From Hygrocybe punicea (taxonomy: Eukaryota > Basidiomycota > Agaricomycetes > Agaricales > Hygrophoraceae): a stretch of 64,000 bases of DNA. Below the pieces are notes generated by a model. That model was not told where the DNA came from, did not search any database, and saw only the letters and a program-made list of their open reading frames with translations. The stretch is taken from contig OY744473.1 of assembly GCA_963556145.1 (NCBI GenBank), forward strand, positions 124,001 to 188,000, in the 5' to 3' direction. Position numbers and translations under genes: made by a program. Shown here in pieces: positions 21,492-32,601 of this stretch. Positions within the stretch are counted from its first letter, which is position 1. Each line of letters opens with the position of its first letter.

Positions 21492-21900
21492 GTCCCTATA
21501 AGGGAATCGTTCTATATGGTGGATTTTTCAACTCAGGGTCAGACTCTAATTTGCCAAGCCGTGGGAACAATTGTTGCAAACTGTGGGAACAATTTTGAAG
21601 CCCTGTGAATAAATTTGAAACCGTGTGACTGCTGACTTTGTAACTGTGAGAATTTGTTGTCTCAAATGAGCAAGAACAATAAGGTCACCAGATCAAAGGT
21701 GCCAAGTTGGGAAAGTGTAGTCCACTGCTAAGTCGACTTCATGACAATAATCGTATTCTTTGTTGGTGTAATGTGCATTATGACATATGGATGAGTTGAA
21801 AACCTGTCTGAACAGTACTGAGAGTTCTGTATTGTCCAACTAGTATCCCTGCTGTATTCTGAGGAATTGCCAGTGCAATATAGACTGAATGAACCAGATA
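21492..21900 (+). other. Helitron H1 5' terminal region
   Basis: The first 13 bases after the G, TCCCTATAAGGGA, form a palindrome (stem TCCCT/AGGGA, loop ATA). About 400 bases here are clearly alike in H1 and H2 (for example CCAAGCCGTGGGAACAATT, then GAAACCGTGTGACTG), and the first ~80 bases also match the mini-Helitron at 44091-44170 (-). This is the region expected to be recognised at the start of rolling-circle transposition. Confidence 0.8.
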
Positions 21901-21972
21901 TGATATCTTTGTTTACAGATACATATAACAGCTATGTACATTGGAATCACAAGGAACAGGTTTAACACTGGT

Positions 21973-22410
21973 TTAACCAGCGGGTTCATCATTTTTCGGC
22001 ACAAAGTGTTTTGCAGATGTCCCTACCTGAATCCGGGGCATTGCAATTGCACAAATAATAGCAGAAATAAAAGTCTGGACAGTTGTTGGATGTGCATTAT
22101 GTGCCATATTTGACATCCCATATTGAAGCAGAGAAAGTGCAAGCAGAGCTATCAACATTGAGAAACTATGGAGTTCACACATTGGTACCCCAGATGCTGT
22201 TTCAATGTATTCATTGAATGGGCTCATAAGGGTGAGGTGTATAATTTGTTGATGTTTCATCAAAGGACACGAAAATAGTACAATAAATGCAGTCAACTGC
22301 ATAATGATTCGAGATCCAGACACAAGGACAAGGAACATAATTAGTTCAAGAGAAGCTCCAATCATGCCAGAACAAAATAATATGATTGGAAAGCAATTAT
22401 TAAATAGCAA
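21973..22410 (-). CDS. Small hydrophobic ORF, Helitron H1 only
   Basis: This is a 145-residue minus-strand frame with at least three hydrophobic stretches (IILFCSGMIGASLELIMFLV, LTAFIVLFS, LIALLALSLLQYG), which would suit a small multi-pass membrane protein. It has no recognisable family motif and no counterpart at the matching place in H2, where a tandem array stands instead (48360-48960). It may be a fragment of a captured host membrane protein or a chance frame. Confidence 0.3.
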   Translation of the reverse strand: MLFNNCFPIILFCSGMIGASLELIMFLVLVSGSRIIMQLTAFIVLFSCPLMKHQQIIHLTLMSPFNEYIETASGVPMCELHSFSMLIALLALSLLQYGMSNMAHNAHPTTVQTFISAIICAIAMPRIQVGTSAKHFVPKNDEPAG

Positions 22411-22903
22411 AGCATCATATTTATGGCAGGATGGGAAGAAGTGAAGGTTGGGCCAAGATACAATCCAATGGTATCAATGCAGGAACATAGCAACATAGGC
22501 TTCTCAGTACAGCAGTGAATTTCGTCATCAATTTAGATATAAAGGAGTAAATATGCTTGTTGTACCTGCAGATTTCGTCCAGTTAATATGACACGTCTTT
22601 GAACAAAAGGTTATGCATCACATATGCGAAGTAAAGGTAGTTTGATTGAATTTGTACAATGAATTGTAATTCAGTTTCATGGACCACAAACCGAACATAT
22701 TGGACATGTTCGGTGTGTTCGGTCAATGTGTTCGGTCAATATGTTCAGGTTACTATTGTCATATGTGATCAGTACACATTGAACATTGGATATAGTTAGC
22801 TATCCAGTGGTGATACAAAGAGAATATGCAAACATTAAATCTGGATTATAGGTAGATAATGGATTTTCAATAGCTCATTCTCATCTTTTCAGCAAAAAGG
22901 CAC

Positions 22904-23375
22904 ATTGAGAAATTTGGACTTGGTAGAATTTTGGGTGCTGTGTTTTGTATCTCATGAAATACTGCTTGGATCAAGATGGTTATACAGTTTATGATTCTGG
23001 TTGTATTTCGAGCCTAGTGACAGACAAACATAGTACAGATGCAATGACGGCTCAAAGGACAAAAATAGAGAAGAATATGGTATATGTACTTCTAGGCCTT
23101 GAAAAGATGAACAACCTTCTCCCTCCAGTCTTCTTCATATGAGCTCTTTCGATGTCATAATTTGACAGTATCATTTTGGGCGTCAAAAAGTACTGGTCTA
23201 CCTTTTATTTCATCAACAACTCACTATATCCTAAATATTGTTCAAATGTAATTACAGGCGTAGATAGTCCTCAAGACATAGTACAACTTCCCTGTATAAC
23301 CATCTTAATCCAAATAGTATTTCATGAGATACAAAACACAGCACCCAAAATTCTACCAAGTCCAAATTTCTCAAT
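22904..23375. repeat. 84 bp inverted repeat with 304 bp spacer
   Basis: Arms at 22904-22987 and 23292-23375 are near-perfect reverse complements (left arm begins ATTGAGAAATTTGGACTTGG). A transcript across this region would fold into a long hairpin. No counterpart is seen in H2. It may be a foldback insertion (MITE) inside H1 or a hairpin-RNA source. Spacer frames show nothing recognisable. Confidence 0.75.
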
Positions 23376-23461
23376 CGATTCAAAAAGGTGCAGTTGCTGC
23401 CATCAGATAGCAAAACAGCTGTAACATATCAACGGGTTGAGTACACATACAATATTATACA

Positions 23462-24642
23462 TTAGCATCGGTCTATATTCATATTATAGAAGCGTTGCCT
23501 TGTTTCCACAACACCCTCTGCATCATTACCCTCTTCCACATACCCAACATGCCGTTTGATGGCTATTCTGGGCTGTGTAGTTGGTGTAGGCAAAGCTGTC
23601 TTGTTGCGAATCATAGTTGCTTCCTGAGAATATACATCAGTATTCGTTTAATTCTTGATGTATTAAAGTGTTACCTCTGTGAAGTCACTGTCTACTAGTG
23701 CCAATGACCGTAGATTCAGAATCATCTTGAATTTATCCTTCTTTACCGGAACTGCCGATATTGTAAACTGAACCTCCACTATATCACCGATTCTAAAGCA
23801 AGTTGGGTTTGTTGGAATGAAGCTAATAAATATTTCCATCAGTAGGGATGTGATCCCAATTCATCGTCACTCACCAATGTCGATTTCTATCAGACTTCAA
23901 CTTGTAATAAAGTACGCAATTGTCCTGGCCATGAAAGTAGCGGGAATTCGCAAGTGAGGTTAATATGCCTTTTGGATCGATGACATACTCGAATGGAATG
24001 TGAGAGGAAGTGTTGTCATGTCGGCGATCAGTGAAATATCGGGTTCCTATTGCGAGTGCCATGTAATCCATGTATGTAGAAGGCGTAAAAGCTTGCATTG
24101 CTTTGTCAGGAAATTGACGAGCCAGTTTCTGGTGCAGAATCCGAAGGTTATCGATATAGGATTGAAAGCCCGTTGTATCAAGGCCAGTTACGACTATGCT
24201 TTGACGTATGAAGGGCGTTCGGCGTTCTGGTTGACTATTGCAGTGATTCATCAGAATGGTATTCAAGGAATTGATACGAATTTAGCACATACCTGGTTGT
24301 TATGGGTGGAAGATCTTTCGCCACCAAAATCGCTTGCAAACTTAATACCAATTCTTGATGTTCGGATTCATCATTGGTTGGAAGTGTAAACTTCCAGCAA
24401 TTTGGAGAGTCAACATGCACAATATTGACATTTGCAATCTGGCAATGCGGTCAATATGATATACCTTTTCAAATCCAATGACTTACGTTTGTGGCCTTCG
24501 CAAGCTGACTTTCATCATCGTCTAAGCGTGCAGATATGATTTCCTGCAGATGTTCAGCTGTCAATTTGGTGTCAAATACTAGCCAGTATATATATGGTGG
24601 ATATTGCTAACATGCACCCTTGAAGTTGTAATAGTTGTCCAT
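23462..24642 (-). CDS. Helitron gene A (H1), conserved unknown protein
   Basis: The chosen start is ATG 24642 (MDNYYNFKGA), because H2 has the equivalent MDTYYDFKSA at 50597. There are about six exons with 50-70 bp introns (donors such as GTATGT and GTAACA). Exons read SEHLQEIISARLDDDESQLA, then VDSPNCWKFTLP and LVLSLQAILVAKDLPPIT. The largest reads PERRTPFIRQSIVVTGLDTT, IGTRYFTDRRHDNTSSHIPF and NSRYFHGQDN. Then come CFRIGDIVEVQFTISAVPVK and a tail HVGYVEEGNDAEGVVETR ending at TAA 23462-23464. The GDIVEVQ segment with alternating strands could be an OB-like barrel, but that is a guess. It is about 70% alike to its H2 partner. It is divergent from gene B, with a 0.74 kb shared upstream region. 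The role is unknown. Confidence 0.7.
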
Positions 24643-25379
24643 CACGTACAAAGCAGTGGTGAGATGTATATTGCGTGGCACAATTTCGTCCACTTCATGG
24701 ATTATATCTTCCGCCATCACCGATCATATCCATATTGGCTTTTGATGTCCATGTGATGATAGCTTTCAGGATCCGTTTTGCTTTTGTTTTTGTATTGCAT
24801 TCTTCAATATTGAAGTTTGCGTCATTTTGCATAATACGGATCCTTTCCATGTCTTTCAAATGCACCACATAATGTTGGTTGTCAGCTGTCTGGTTTGGAT
24901 ATGGTATAGTCAAGCATGTACTCCAGCTTTTCCGCATTAATTCTGCATCACAGTATATGTGTGCACAGCATTAAAATTAGCCCCTATCCATTATGCATCA
25001 ATATCCGTTAGTATACCCCATGTTTCTTAATTTGGCATTATGCATTTTTGTTTTATGAATACCCCTTTTTGTTTAGTCTCCATTCCTAACTTTAATTGAA
25101 TTTGTCAACAATTCATGAAATCTACCAGTATAAACTTGTGGCGAATATCATGTGGACAGTCATCCATTTTTCATGCATACCTTTGCGCTTTGCATGGAGT
25201 ACATGGCCCAAGAAGCCTCGTTTGGTATATGAGCATGTGCCAATGGTGGATCCTCTGATGTTATTGTTGAAGTTTTGGATTCACCGATTCATCTTAAATT
25301 CATAGCTTATTGTTTTTGAGTGATTTAAAGCGTGAGTGGAGATGATATCCACTATTCCATCAACTTTTACCGCTCTCCA
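24643..25379. promoter_or_regulatory. Shared upstream region of genes A and B (H1)
   Basis: These 737 bases separate the divergent starts of A and B. The matching gap in H2 is 790 bases (50598-51387) and shares short blocks (for example CCCCTATCCATT at 24982 and 50870). No convincing TATA box could be placed. The minus frame at 24695-24937 is probably not a gene. Confidence 0.45.
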
Positions 25380-27427
25380 ATGCCTCCCAAGAAGTCCACC
25401 GCCACGAAATCAAACTCGAAAGCAAAATCCAAGGCCACCATGTATGCATCCCTATTTTACTCGGTATAACTGAAGTTTCTATTGCATGCACTAAAGACGG
25501 CCTTCTGCAACAATCGAGAAGCGGAAGAAGGTCATCAAGACTTGGGCTGATGATGATATGTATGTGTCATCGTTTTAATCGTTATCTATTTTTGACCAAT
25601 GGACAGTGTGGCTTTGTCCGATGCTAATGATGATGCCGTCAGTATTCAAAGCACTGGCAGTGTAATGGCACCGTCAACGCTCACAAGGTATCTATAATCA
25701 CATATCATTGTTATCCAATATGAGTTAACAAATATCAATATCCTCCTAGGCATTCCGTCAAGTTTCGCAACGTTAAAGACGTGTTAGTGTTTCAATATCA
25801 AATATATCCACCATGATATCAATCTGTTACAGTGGAAAGAAACGTCAAATGTCATCTCCCAATGTCACCGACAATGACGACAATGTGTAAATATTTTTCA
25901 TAGGTATTGTCTCATCATTGACAGGTTATCTATAGTAAAACGCCTTCCCCCACCAAGAAATTGAAAGCTGCATCTAATCAATCACGAGACGGTGAGGAAG
26001 AGGAGGAAGAGGAAGAGGAAGAGGATTACGGTTCTAAGTGAGTTGTTCGGTTATCATAGACATATCCATTTGTTCAAACAAATCGTTTGACTGTTTAGGC
26101 ATCGTCGCAAAGTAGCCTTGATGAAGAACCCCGATAAGCCAATTTCGTGTGTATTTTACGTGCCGATATGAATATTCTCATTCATTAATTGTAACAGCGT
26201 TTCTAATACTCCATCCAAGAAGTCGAAGTCCACGAAGGCCATCATGCTCGATGATACCGACGATGATAAAGGCTCCAGTGGCGATGAAGGAGATCTGACC
26301 TATGCACTGACGCAGATCACCAGGTGTGTTGGATCTTATTACACCGTGGTGTTTGATGTAGATGTCGTGAATCTAGCTTACCATCTCCGAACGTTGATGA
26401 GTCCGATATTGGCACGAGGGATCCTCAACTTGTTGACACCTACCAAGACTGTGTCAATATCAAGTATGCAATTGCATTTATACCCTTGTCATTTACTCAT
26501 AACCATTCAGGGCAGCAGCAATGGTATCCTGGTCCAGTGCAATTGGGAATGGCAACCCACAGTTCAGTGATATCATCACTGACATCTACAAGATCAACAG
26601 AAAGTACGTTATTTGAACAGCAATTTGAGGTCAATTTGGTCGATTCATTGGATATAATATAGGTTATTGGTTTCCGCCATTACATTTGATAGATCTGGGA
26701 GGTACTCTAATCTCTCTCGTGATAACCCTGCCCATATCTCCACTGGTGCATTTGGTCGCAACTTCTTTCATGCAGTCGGAGGTGGAATGCCGACGATCTT
26801 TACATCGGTCATCATAGTGGAGTCCTGCTTTCTCGATGAGCCCAAGATTGGTGGCAATACAAAGCCGGTCAAGGTTATACAGGGTGCACTACTTCAAGGG
26901 GAATGGGAGCGATATGTTGGTGCTATTGGAATGGTGATTCGCGAGTCCGAATTTCGGGCCCAACTGTATAAGGACTATGTGTCCTTCTCAACGACCACAG
27001 CAAGTGGAATGGATACATCTCCCAGTTTGTGCATTAATCATTTTTAGTTGTAATTCCTAATCGATTTTCATAGAGGCATCGACATCCAAAAATGTACAAC
27101 TTAGTCCATTCACTCGTCGACCCACTCCATCTTATCATAAGGCCGCTCTATCATTTTACGATATTGGTAAGCATCCGGTCGTCTAATATAAATTGATATC
27201 TTAAGTATGTGTTGTCAGTGCCCATCTATGATGCACGCAAAGTCAAAGCGGACTTCACGTCCACTCTCATATCGCTCCAGCAACTACCCATCTTCCCGCA
27301 CAATATCCCTGCAGGATCCTGTGTCGTTGTTGGACACACCATCAATACATTCAAGCGTGTAGATGACATGATGAAGAGCATTTCACTCAATGTGCAATGG
27401 GTCATGGTCTTGGGAGTGCCGAAATGA
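25380..27427 (+). CDS. Helitron gene B (H1), nuclear-type basic/acidic protein
   Basis: The start is ATG 25380 (MPPKKSTATKSNSKAKSKA), matching MAPKKSVNVKTQSKA in H2. It has about eleven small exons with introns of 45-60 bp. The N-terminal ~200 residues alternate Lys-rich patches (SPTKKLKAA, PSKKSKSTKA) and acidic runs (EEEEEEEEEED), as in chromatin-associated proteins. The C-terminal ~250 residues are a folded-looking domain: LVSAITFDRSGRYSNLSRD, ISTGAFGRNFFHAVGG, TIFTSVIIVESCFLDEPK, GEWERYVGAIGM, then VPIYDARKVKADFTSTL and VGHTINTFKRVDDMMKSI, ending VMVLGVPK at 27425. The domain is about 75% alike between H1 and H2 and the ends of the protein are aligned. I cannot name the family. Gene C ends 88 bases away, tail to tail. 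Confidence 0.75.
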
Positions 27428-27514
27428 TTGCTCCACTTAGCATCATTTATATTTGTATCTTATGTCTGTTTTGTGAAATAAACGCGAACCGATCCATTGA
27501 CTGTACAGATAATA

Positions 27515-29337
27515 TTACAAATATGAGTATGGACCTTTGATGTCAATCAACCATTTATAGAAAACCCCTGCAAAAGTGTCTGCTAATGAGCCAATGGGTG
27601 CTCGAACCGATTTCGGACCTGACTTCATGTTCGACCAGAGGCTGCATGTGTGATAACGTTCCACCTCGTTCACGAAATAGGACACAGTATCCGTTTTGGA
27701 ATCCACAATGAGCGATATGTCCATACGGCAAAAAACACTCATCGATGGTTTTCCACCAACCATATTGGACTCTATCGCATAAAGCCCTTCATAGGTCTTT
27801 TGGACAAAGTCGAAGAACTCGTTTCTGCCTTGCTCTCGAATAGAAATGGCGCCCCTGTCCGGATTGCACGTCACCGTCTTCAATAGAGTCCCCTGCGTTT
27901 GAAATATTCTGACAAAGTTAAGACAATCATACATATGATATGACAAGTGAAAATGAAGGGCACTCACCTTAACTCATCCAAGGTATAGAAACTTGAGACG
28001 ATATCCCACTTCCAGGACTTGCTTTCCTTGTTGTACAGGGTGTGCACCGTATACACGACCTTTCCACCAACTAGAAACACACGCCATTCGCCCATCTTAC
28101 TCAGTGGTTCGATGTACGTTTGCCCAAACCAACGTGAACCTGGAACCTCACAGTTATTGCGCATGTATTCCCAATTTCGCTTGGCGTCGCCAGGTAATAG
28201 GACGTGATGACCGGTGTCGCTGTGTGTCCGTTTCAAGACAATATTCGGTGGGAATTGGTCGCCATCATTTAATAATTTTGCTTGAGGGCGTATCGTATGC
28301 GTTACATTCAAAGCGACATGAAGCAAGTTTTGATTTTGTATCCATTTTGAATGGACTGTGTTCATCTGCTTCGGAGGCGGCCAGATGTGTGCCGTTCGAC
28401 AGAGTTCGTCCATGCCAGTCATGAAAATCGACACATTTTCCAGTGTCAATCCGTATTGGTTACCGCTGTCAAGACATCAGTATAATGCAGCGAAAACGGA
28501 GCAGAATTAATTAAAGCGATGTCAATCTTACATGTATGACATTCCCATATCCACACCACCAAATACACAATCTGCCGATGCGAACTTTTGCCACGTATCG
28601 CCTTTGTCTTGATGGCGAAGTATTGCATGAAGGAACTCAGGCCAAAATATGTATTTGACATTGAAGCGCCGGGCTCCATCCTCATGATGTAGTCGCATTC
28701 CGATATAAACCTGTTTGTTGTGAAATACGTTTCAGTATCAACAATCCACAAATTAAACAATAGACATTACCCATTCTTGAATACATGCTGAATAGCGACT
28801 CTTGTATGACTTGATGATATGGACGTAACCATCAAGATGGGCAATGGTATCGAGTTCGATGTCGGATATGGTCGTGGTGACGAATGCAAGATCGTTAATG
28901 GCTGCGGCTTTGCTCGCGATACGAGTTGTTGGGTCAAGGATAAAAAGGATTTTGAAAACACGGCCGTCATTGTTGCTTAATGTGGTTATACGGCGTTCAT
29001 TGTTGCTTACGGTGGTTGGCGGTTCCGTTTCACAGTCAGATGATGTTTCCATCTCAGAGTCGGATGATAGCCTTTTGCGTGGAAGGAGATCGAGTTCCGC
29101 GGCCGTCGCATTGCGGACACCCTGCGAATTTTCACGTATGTTGCGACCAAGACATACCGACTGCGGACAAATTCCAGACGAAACGCATTTGGGATGTTGG
29201 TGTGCGGATCCGACATGTCTTTGGCAGGAGTTGCCTTCCTTCTTCCACAAAAGACATTTCGTTTTTGGAGAGTCGCATTTTCGACCAGGGCAGATGTGCA
29301 TGCAAAGTTCATAACCAAGTTCCTTCTTATATGGCAT
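27515..29337 (-). CDS. Helitron gene C (H1), Cys-rich head plus ATP-grasp-like domain
   Basis: There are four exons on the minus strand: 29337-28771, 28710-28532, 28465-27968 and 27908-27515, giving 545 residues with clean GT-AG junctions. Residues about 1-75 hold a Cys/His cluster (HICPGRKCDSPKTKC, SCQRHVGSAHQHPKC, GICPQSVC). The middle reads FGGVDMGMSYIGNQYGLT. The last half reads KRTHSDTGHHVLLPGD, RWFGQTYIEPLSKMGEWRVF, VGGKVVYTVHTLYN, FCRMDISLIVD and SYFVNEVERYHTCSLWSN. The lysine-loop-strand pattern followed by E-W-R-V-F, an R-x-D strand and a final N-E-x-E strand is what ATP-grasp enzymes show, where these residues bind ATP and Mg. Substrate unknown. The frame is open throughout. H2 carries the same gene with a stop. 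Confidence 0.7.
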
Positions 29338-29599
29338 GTTTGTGGACCTAGGCAGGATTTCGGATGGATGGTATGAGGAACAGACACAGATATCATTAAT
29401 ACATCAATACCTTAATGATTGATTACTTTCAGGGTGGTTGATAGCGGGTGGTGACGATTCCACAAACCTTCTAATTATAAGACGTCGGAATTATGTCACC
29501 TGACAAGAGTGGCAATGATAAAACAACGAACACGTGCCAAACACGTTGATCAGCAATGTAATCATTTAAATGTGTTGAAAGAGCAATATCCACCGAACA

Positions 29600-30190
29600 G
29601 ATCGGACGTGTTCGGTGTGTTCGGTGGAGATGTTCGGTGGATGTCAACCAACGGTTGTGACTGGATATATCACACCGAACACATCGAACATGTTCGGTGT
29701 GTTCGGTGGAGATGTTCGGTGGATGTCAACCAATGGTTGTGACTGGATATACCACACCGAACACATCGAACATGTTCGGTGTGTTCGGTGGAGATGTTCG
29801 GTGGATGTCAACCAATGGTTGTGACTGGATATACCACACCGAACACATCGAACATGTTCGGTGTGTTCGGTGGAGATGTTCGGTGGATGTCAACCAACGG
29901 TTGTGACTGGATATACCACACCGAACACATCGAACATGTTCGGTGTGTTCGGTGGAGATGTTCGGTGGATGTCAACCAACGGTTGTGACTGGATATACCA
30001 CACCGAACACATCGAACATGTTCGGTGTGTTCGGTGGAGATGTTCGGTGGATGTCAACCAACGGTTGTGACTGGATATACCACACCGAACACATCGAACA
30101 TGTTCGGTGTGTTCGGTGGAGATGTTCGGTGGATGTCAACCAACGGTTGTGACTGGATATACCACACCGAACACACCGAACATGTTCGAT
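29600..30190. repeat. 82 bp hairpin minisatellite (about seven units)
   Basis: Units of exactly 82 bp repeat with one or two changes each. Each unit contains a near-perfect 38 bp palindrome centred on GAACATGTTC, with CACCGAACAC and GTGTTCGGTG arms, plus GGTTGTGACTGGATATA. The array lies between divergent genes C and D, just where H2 has a different palindromic array (55690-56470). Short overlapping 69-residue frames here come from the repeat. Confidence 0.95.
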
Positions 30191-30671
30191 GTGTTCGGTG
30201 TAGTATATCTAGTCGTACATTGACATCCACCAAACATGTCCGGTGACCGAACACACCCAACAACATGTTTGTTGTAGTATATCTAGGCCTTCTACATCCA
30301 TCCAACAAGTCAGACTTGTTGTGCTTTTCCGTCAACGGACCAGTCCGTGAATATTCATCGAACGAATTAACTCGATTTATTGCCTTACCAACTGAAAAAT
30401 ATTCCATACGCTGCACATGTCGGTTTTCTGCGTGCAATTACTAGCTTTGGACAACTTCTAAGCTCGAGCCACATCAAAAACATAAATAAATAGATCTGTT
30501 GTTTATGCATGCAAAGAAGCCGAACATGAGGTCGAACATGTGGCGATTGATCTGGTCACGTGGTCGTGACATCTGTATTCATAGTCTGGAGCGTTGAGTA
30601 ATAAATCCGCCCTTTTCTTTTGCTCTCAAATCGCCTCACACGTCGACCAAAAAACTTTTATTTCATCTACC

Positions 30672-32601
30672 ATGTCCTTGCCAGTCGTCAAAACCTCGAC
30701 TCCCGCTGTCAATCCCGCCGCCTTCAAGTACTGGCCTGATGCGCCGCCCAAAAAGCTGCAGGAGCTACATCGCATCTTCCAAATCCAGTACATGGTCCCG
30801 CCCAAGATTCCGGCACCCAACAAGGAATCCGGCACCATTCCCGTATTTTCTCGTAATCTCTATGTACTGAAGACACACCCCCACGATGCCACCGCCCGAG
30901 GTGAGTTATGGCGCGAAATCCCCGAACGATACGAGGAACCGCTCCGTCGCTTGATTTATCAAATGGATATGTACATCTACGCGACAGCAGCCATCGCATA
31001 CAACAAGGCACCCAACTACTCGCCGGACTACGTCAAAAATGATAAGGAAGGGACCGATTCACTTCGGGATTACCTCAAGTATACCGACACCGTCATGGAC
31101 GAAATTTGGGCAGAAGTCTTGGTGGCGAAACGGGCAAACGAGGTTACCCGTGACTGGCGAAGCAAGATCTTCGATGATTGGCTCCTGAAAGAATTTTATG
31201 TTGGGAAACATTCTCCATCGGCTTTGATTCAACATGGCGCTGTGAACACCGAGATCAAGCCCGAGGATCTAGGTAAGTATATATGTATTTATGGCCAAAT
31301 GAATTCTCACGTCTGGCATCATAGATTGGGCAAAATACGACGAATCCGTGCCAGCATGGCACAGCGGAACCTTGGCAAATTGGTCATTCGGTGGGCTTCC
31401 GGATGCCACAAAGCTCGAGATCATCGGTCATGTTATTGCTTGGTGTAAAGGACATAGTGTCCTCGTCGATTCTGATGTGGCAGATGATGATGAAGGTGTG
31501 ATCTAGAATTACATGTGTGATTGTGCTAATGATATAGTACATTTGCAGAGGAGCCAGTTGCCCAGGGCAAGGGCAAGGGCAAAGCCAAGTCAAAATCGGT
31601 CAAAAAACAGAAGGCATCTTCTGCTGGTTTGTACAAATTTTCAACCATAGTGGTGTATAGATCTATTGAATATTCAGGTGGCGCAGACAATTCGTCCGAG
31701 AAGGACAAAAAGAAGCCCAAGCCCAAGCCCAAGCCCAAGTCCAGTAAGTACTTTCATTGTCTGTGATTGTCATACATGCAAACCCTTCATCATGACAGAG
31801 CGCACAATCAAGTCCAAAGCCGAGGACGACGATGAGGGTGAGTTATTGAATTCCGAATATCAAAACGATGATCCAACACATTTATTCATGTATAGACGAC
31901 ATAAAGATGGAGGAGGACGTAGCCCCGGTAAAGAAGAAGCGGTCTAAGGCCCAAATGCGTACGTTGCTCACCTTGTTATGATTAATGCACTGACATCTCG
32001 CAGTCGCTGTTGAAATTGGGTCGTCGCGCACAACCCGGCAATCGGCATCGGAGAAATTGACAATGGAGATTAAGCCACCCATCGCCCCCGAGCCGGATGT
32101 TGTGGCACCGGAATCCGCGAAGTTGGACATTTTAGGACCAGAGTGGGCGGGGTTGTTGGATGTTGATAATGATATAACCATGGACAACGATGACGGATCT
32201 CCCGAACCTGAAAAGATGTCTCCCAGCGATGGTCACGAGGATGGCGAGATGGCAAAGAGGAGGAAATTGGATGTTGCTTCGGAGCAAGCGGGCATTATCG
32301 TAGAGAAACTCAACCTGGTGAAGCCACCGAAGAAGTCTCCGACTCCAGGTATGTATTTCAACATTACATCATAGGCTGTATATATTCCAATTCTGATCTT
32401 CTCCATGTCCTAGGATTCCGTCCCAATACGCGTGCATCGTCACGCCACCAGTCATCGACCCCTGCAGAGCCCAGCGCTTCATCAATGGATGTGGATTGGA
32501 GCAACATCGTTCCACCCGAAATCCTACTCTCCATTACTCCAAGCCAAACGAGGCCTTCATCTCCCAAGCCATCGACATCCAAACTTGATCCCGGGCCTTA
32601 A
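30672..32601 (+). CDS. Helitron gene D (H1), Pro/Lys-rich unknown protein
   Basis: Exon 1 (30672-31272) encodes MSLPVVKTSTPAVNPAAFKY, WPDAPPKKLQELHRIFQIQY, and an alpha-helical stretch (LRRLIYQMDMYIYATAAIAY). About seven smaller exons follow (introns at 31273-31324, 31496-31548, 31627-31677 and onward). They encode WSFGGLPDATKLEIIGHVIA, low-complexity Lys/Pro runs (KKKPKPKPKPKSK), nuclear-localisation-like KKKRSKAQ, acidic stretches and a Ser/Pro tail ending at TAA 32599. The layout (folded head, disordered basic/acidic tail) suggests a nuclear protein. In H2 only exon 1 survives, fused to the helicase. No family is recognised. Part of its upstream region is the minisatellite. Confidence 0.65.

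Noticed and set aside
24695..24937. 80-residue minus-strand ORF as the first exon of gene A
   Set aside because: It has no counterpart in H2. The conserved start is M-D-[NT]-Y-Y at 24642 and 50597.
29600..30190. CRISPR array
   Set aside because: The repeats are contiguous 82 bp units without unique spacers, in a eukaryotic intron-bearing context.
29509..30246. Chain of overlapping 69-residue ORFs
   Set aside because: They are successive frames through an 82 bp minisatellite.
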